From Thermosynechococcus sichuanensis E542 (GTDB lineage Bacteria; Cyanobacteriota; Cyanobacteriia; Thermosynechococcales; Thermosynechococcaceae): a stretch of 64,000 bases of DNA. The translations under genes and the position numbers were made by a program. The stretch spans positions 1,364,001-1,428,000 of the forward strand of contig NZ_CP032152.1 in NCBI RefSeq assembly GCF_003555505.1, in the 5' to 3' direction. Shown here one piece after another: positions 61,744-64,000 of this stretch. How positions within the stretch are numbered: position 1 is the stretch's first letter; each line of letters begins with the position of its first letter. The notes beneath the pieces were generated by a model. It had not been told where the DNA came from, did no database searches, and worked only from the letters and a program-made list of their open reading frames with translations.

Positions 61744-63435
61744 ATGCTAACAAATTTCGTTAACCGAGTTCATTTTAAGTATTGGCGTGGCGATCTCTTT
61801 GGTGGGTTGACTGCTGCCATTGTTGCCTTACCAATGGCTTTGGCCTTTGGGGTCACCTCTGGTGCGGGTGCCACTGCTGGGCTGTACTGCGTGGTCTTGC
61901 TGGGATTTTTTGCGGCGCTCTTTGGGGGCACGCCAACCCTGATTTCTAATCCCACAGGGCCGATGACTGTGGTGATCGCAGCGGTGATCACTCGCCTCAC
62001 TAGTGAATATCCCGACCAAGGGTTATACATGGCCTTTACGGTGGTGATGCTGGCGGGCTGTTTTCAAATCCTCTTTGGCCTGTTGCGGTTGGGTAAGTAC
62101 ATCACCCTCATGCCCTACACCGTGATTTCTGGCTTCATGTCGGGGATTGGCTTGATCATGATCCTGCTGCAAATTGGTCCGCTGTTGGGGCACAACAGTA
62201 AAGGGGGGGTCTTGGGGGCAGTGCAAAACTTGCCAGAGTGGATTCAAACCCTGAACCCGGCTGCCCTCACTTTGGGCTTGTTCACCCTCGGACTCATTTA
62301 TTTCACACCCCAGAAAATTCGGCGGATTGTGCCGCCACAGCTCTTGGCCTTGGTTTTGGGCACGATTCTGTCAATGGTCTTTTTTGCGGATGCCGGTTTA
62401 ACCCGCATTGGCACGATTCCCACGGGGCTGCCAGAGTTTGTACCGCCGACGTTTACCCTACCTGCGCTGAAAACAATGATTGTGGATGGGGCGATGCTGG
62501 GGATGCTCGGCTGTATTGATTCGCTCCTGACCTCGGTGATTGCCGATAGCATTACCCGCACCCAGCACGATTCCGATAAAGAACTGATTGGCCAAGGCAT
62601 TGGTAACCTGCTGTCCGGTCTTTTTGGCGGTTTGCCCGGTGCCGGTGCCACGATGGGCACAGTGGTGAATATTCAAGCCGGGGGACGCACCTGCTTATCG
62701 GGGATGATTCACGCTGTCATTCTGCTGATGGTCGTGCTGTGGGCTGCGCCTCTGACAGAACCCATTCCCGCGGCGGTGCTGGCGGGGATTCTGATCAAGG
62801 TGGGGATTGACATCATTGACTGGAATTTTCTCAAACGCGCCCATGTGCTCTCTTTGCGAGCCGCCTTCATTATGTATGGTGTGATGCTGCTGACGGTCTT
62901 TGTGGATTTGATTGTAGCAGTGGGTGTGGGTGTCTTTATTGCCAATATGCTGACGATCAAGCGCTTGGCGGATCTGCAATCGGAGGATGTCAAGGCGATT
63001 ACCCATGCCGATGATCAAACCCCCCTCACTCCAGAGGAAAAAGAACTCTTTCGGCAGGCTAAGGGGCAACTGTTGCTCCTCCACCTCGGCGGCCCGATGA
63101 GTTTTGGCTCCGCTTGGGCGATTTCCCAACGACAGGCCATCATGTCGGACTATAAGGTGCTGATTCTCGATGTCAGCAGTGTGCCCTTGTTGGGGGTGAC
63201 AGCAACGTTAGCCATTGAGTCGTTGATCCAAGAGGCGCAAAAGCATCGTTTAGCGATTTTTCTCGTGAATGGTTCAGCGGATAAGGTGCAACAGCGGCTC
63301 CAACGCTTCCGTATTTTGGATCGGTTGCCCGCTGATCATGTGGTGAGCGATCGCCGGCAGGCTCTCGAAAAAGCCATCCAGTTTCTCCACCAACCGCAGG
63401 AAGTGCTGGAGGTAACAACGGGTAGCTACGAATAA
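61744..63435 (+). CDS. bicA: SulP-family bicarbonate transporter, BicA-like
   Basis: Plasma-membrane Na+-dependent bicarbonate carrier of the SulP/SLC26 family, part of carbon concentration. The start region [32 protein letters not shown] and [58 protein letters not shown] and [13 protein letters not shown] match BicA closely as I recall it, with a C-terminal STAS domain ([33 protein letters not shown]). ATG 61744 with AAGGGG upstream matches the start of known BicA; ATG 61708 adds 12 residues. SulP sulfate carriers are the alternative. Confidence 0.85.
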   Translation: MLTNFVNRVHFKYWRGDLFGGLTAAIVALPMALAFGVTSGAGATAGLYCVVLLGFFAALFGGTPTLISNPTGPMTVVIAAVITRLTSEYPDQGLYMAFTVVMLAGCFQILFGLLRLGKYITLMPYTVISGFMSGIGLIMILLQIGPLLGHNSKGGVLGAVQNLPEWIQTLNPAALTLGLFTLGLIYFTPQKIRRIVPPQLLALVLGTILSMVFFADAGLTRIGTIPTGLPEFVPPTFTLPALKTMIVDGAMLGMLGCIDSLLTSVIADSITRTQHDSDKELIGQGIGNLLSGLFGGLPGAGATMGTVVNIQAGGRTCLSGMIHAVILLMVVLWAAPLTEPIPAAVLAGILIKVGIDIIDWNFLKRAHVLSLRAAFIMYGVMLLTVFVDLIVAVGVGVFIANMLTIKRLADLQSEDVKAITHADDQTPLTPEEKELFRQAKGQLLLLHLGGPMSFGSAWAISQRQAIMSDYKVLILDVSSVPLLGVTATLAIESLIQEAQKHRLAIFLVNGSADKVQQRLQRFRILDRLPADHVVSDRRQALEKAIQFLHQPQEVLEVTTGSYE

Positions 63436-64000
63436 CGGGAAACTGCGGGGTTGCCCTGCACATACCACCGCCACGGAATCTCTTGTCCTTGGGAAATGCC
63501 AATGCGGGTGGTTTGCACAATGGGATCCGTCAGGGGTTGGGGCGGCTTTTCCAACCAGAGGCCGCTCTCTTGTCCCAACATTAAGCCAGAAAGCTGGCGA
63601 TCGATGCCCAAGACTTGGCAGAGTTTTCCCGGACCAGCGGCACTGCGGGGGGGCAAGGGGGGGGTGAGCATCTCAAGGGCACGAATGAGAACCGCACTGG
63701 CAAAATTGGGGCGATCGCTGGCGATATTCAAACAGTGGTGAATGCCATAGATTTGATAGACATAAATCGTGCCCGGTGCCGCAAACATGGGGGCATTGCG
63801 GGCTGTTTGCCGACGGTAACCATGACACGCGGGGTCACCGGCCATGTAGGCTTCTGTTTCGACGATGCGACCGCGGTAGAGTTGACCATTGGCCTGCTGC
63901 CGTACAAGGATGCACCCCAGTAATTCTTGGGCTACCACTGGGGCGGGACGAGCCAACCACTCAAGGGGCAGACACTGCTCTGGCTCAATGGGAACCCTTT
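63426..64000 (-). CDS. 3-methyladenine DNA glycosylase (Mpg/AAG family), 5' end cut by window
   Basis: Removes alkylated purines from DNA. Family signs are [60 protein letters not shown] with the nucleotide-flipping Tyr region and catalytic Glu, and [17 protein letters not shown]. The frame stays open past the TTG at 63956 to the window edge, and those codons (LPLEW before LARPAP) also fit the family, so the true start lies beyond 64000. The 3' end overlaps bicA by 10 bp. Confidence 0.93.
   Translation of the reverse strand, partial: RVPIEPEQCLPLEWLARPAPVVAQELLGCILVRQQANGQLYRGRIVETEAYMAGDPACHGYRRQTARNAPMFAAPGTIYVYQIYGIHHCLNIASDRPNFASAVLIRALEMLTPPLPPRSAAGPGKLCQVLGIDRQLSGLMLGQESGLWLEKPPQPLTDPIVQTTRIGISQGQEIPWRWYVQGNPAVSRYS

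Noticed and set aside
1-64000. tRNA genes, insertion sequences and group II introns
   Set aside because: I looked for T-loop motifs, transposase or maturase frames and intron domain V and saw none.

Overview
The window is chromosomal DNA from a thermophilic unicellular cyanobacterium, almost certainly a Thermosynechococcus. The signs are PsbO, D2 (psbD), NdhM, ChlM, an NDH-1 CO2-uptake cluster, a BicA-type bicarbonate transporter, a Ycf35 cluster and frequent HIP1 octamers (GCGATCGC). PsbO resembles T. elongatus/vestitus BP-1 PsbO as I remember it, with a few substitutions, so a sister strain is more likely than BP-1 itself (memory only, not checked).

Layout. 1-9.4 kb: psbO, an unknown protein, a Ser/Thr kinase, a 56-residue Hlip with its own terminator, ndhM, a secreted OB-fold protein, a response-regulator/histidine-kinase remnant, a Na+/H+ antiporter, trmFO, tsaE and chlM. 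9.5-11.3 kb: an AT-richer restriction-modification island without HIP1 sites, with a NotI-like nuclease and an adenine methylase. 11.3-15.1 kb: ftsX, ftsE, a WecG-type glycosyltransferase, then a stand-alone psbD with a structured leader and a strong terminator. 15.1-17.7 kb: the rfbB-rfbA-rfbC dTDP-rhamnose operon. 17.7-30.2 kb: housekeeping genes (fungal-like cytosine deaminase, alr, murI, BI-1 protein, aroC, A-type Fe-S carrier, SulA/GC1-like protein, EF-hand transaldolase, rimI, DUF2996, peroxiredoxin Q, DUF928, rnpB, pheA, ald).

30.2-31.8 kb: a CRISPR array of 19 repeats without cas genes in the window, with its last repeat touching the cdsA stop codon. 31.8-45.6 kb: cdsA, an ECF sigma/anti-sigma pair, gpsA, a zinc-ribbon protein with livG and a class-A beta-lactamase-like protein, trmJ, a GntR regulator, proB, an inositol-phosphatase family protein, a shortened DUF29 protein, tsaC and ggt. 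45.7-50.1 kb: ndhF4-ndhD4-cupB, overlapping genes for a CO2-hydrating NDH-1 complex. 50.2-56.3 kb: glyA, wecA, cinA, a GT9/heptose-phosphatase pair and small membrane proteins. 56.3-64 kb: a cAMP-receptor-type Crp regulator, the DUF2997-Ycf35-ferredoxin cluster, NfeD, EI24/DUF429, BicA and a 3-methyladenine glycosylase cut by the window edge.

Themes are photosynthesis, inorganic-carbon uptake (cupB complex, BicA), cell-envelope synthesis (racemases, rhamnose, heptose, WecA/WecG) and defence (R-M island, CRISPR). The observations most worth pursuing are the NotI-like nuclease paired with an m6A-type methylase, two related structured intergenic elements 20 kb apart (upstream of murI and of a small membrane-protein gene), and the CRISPR array with two tandem unit duplications.
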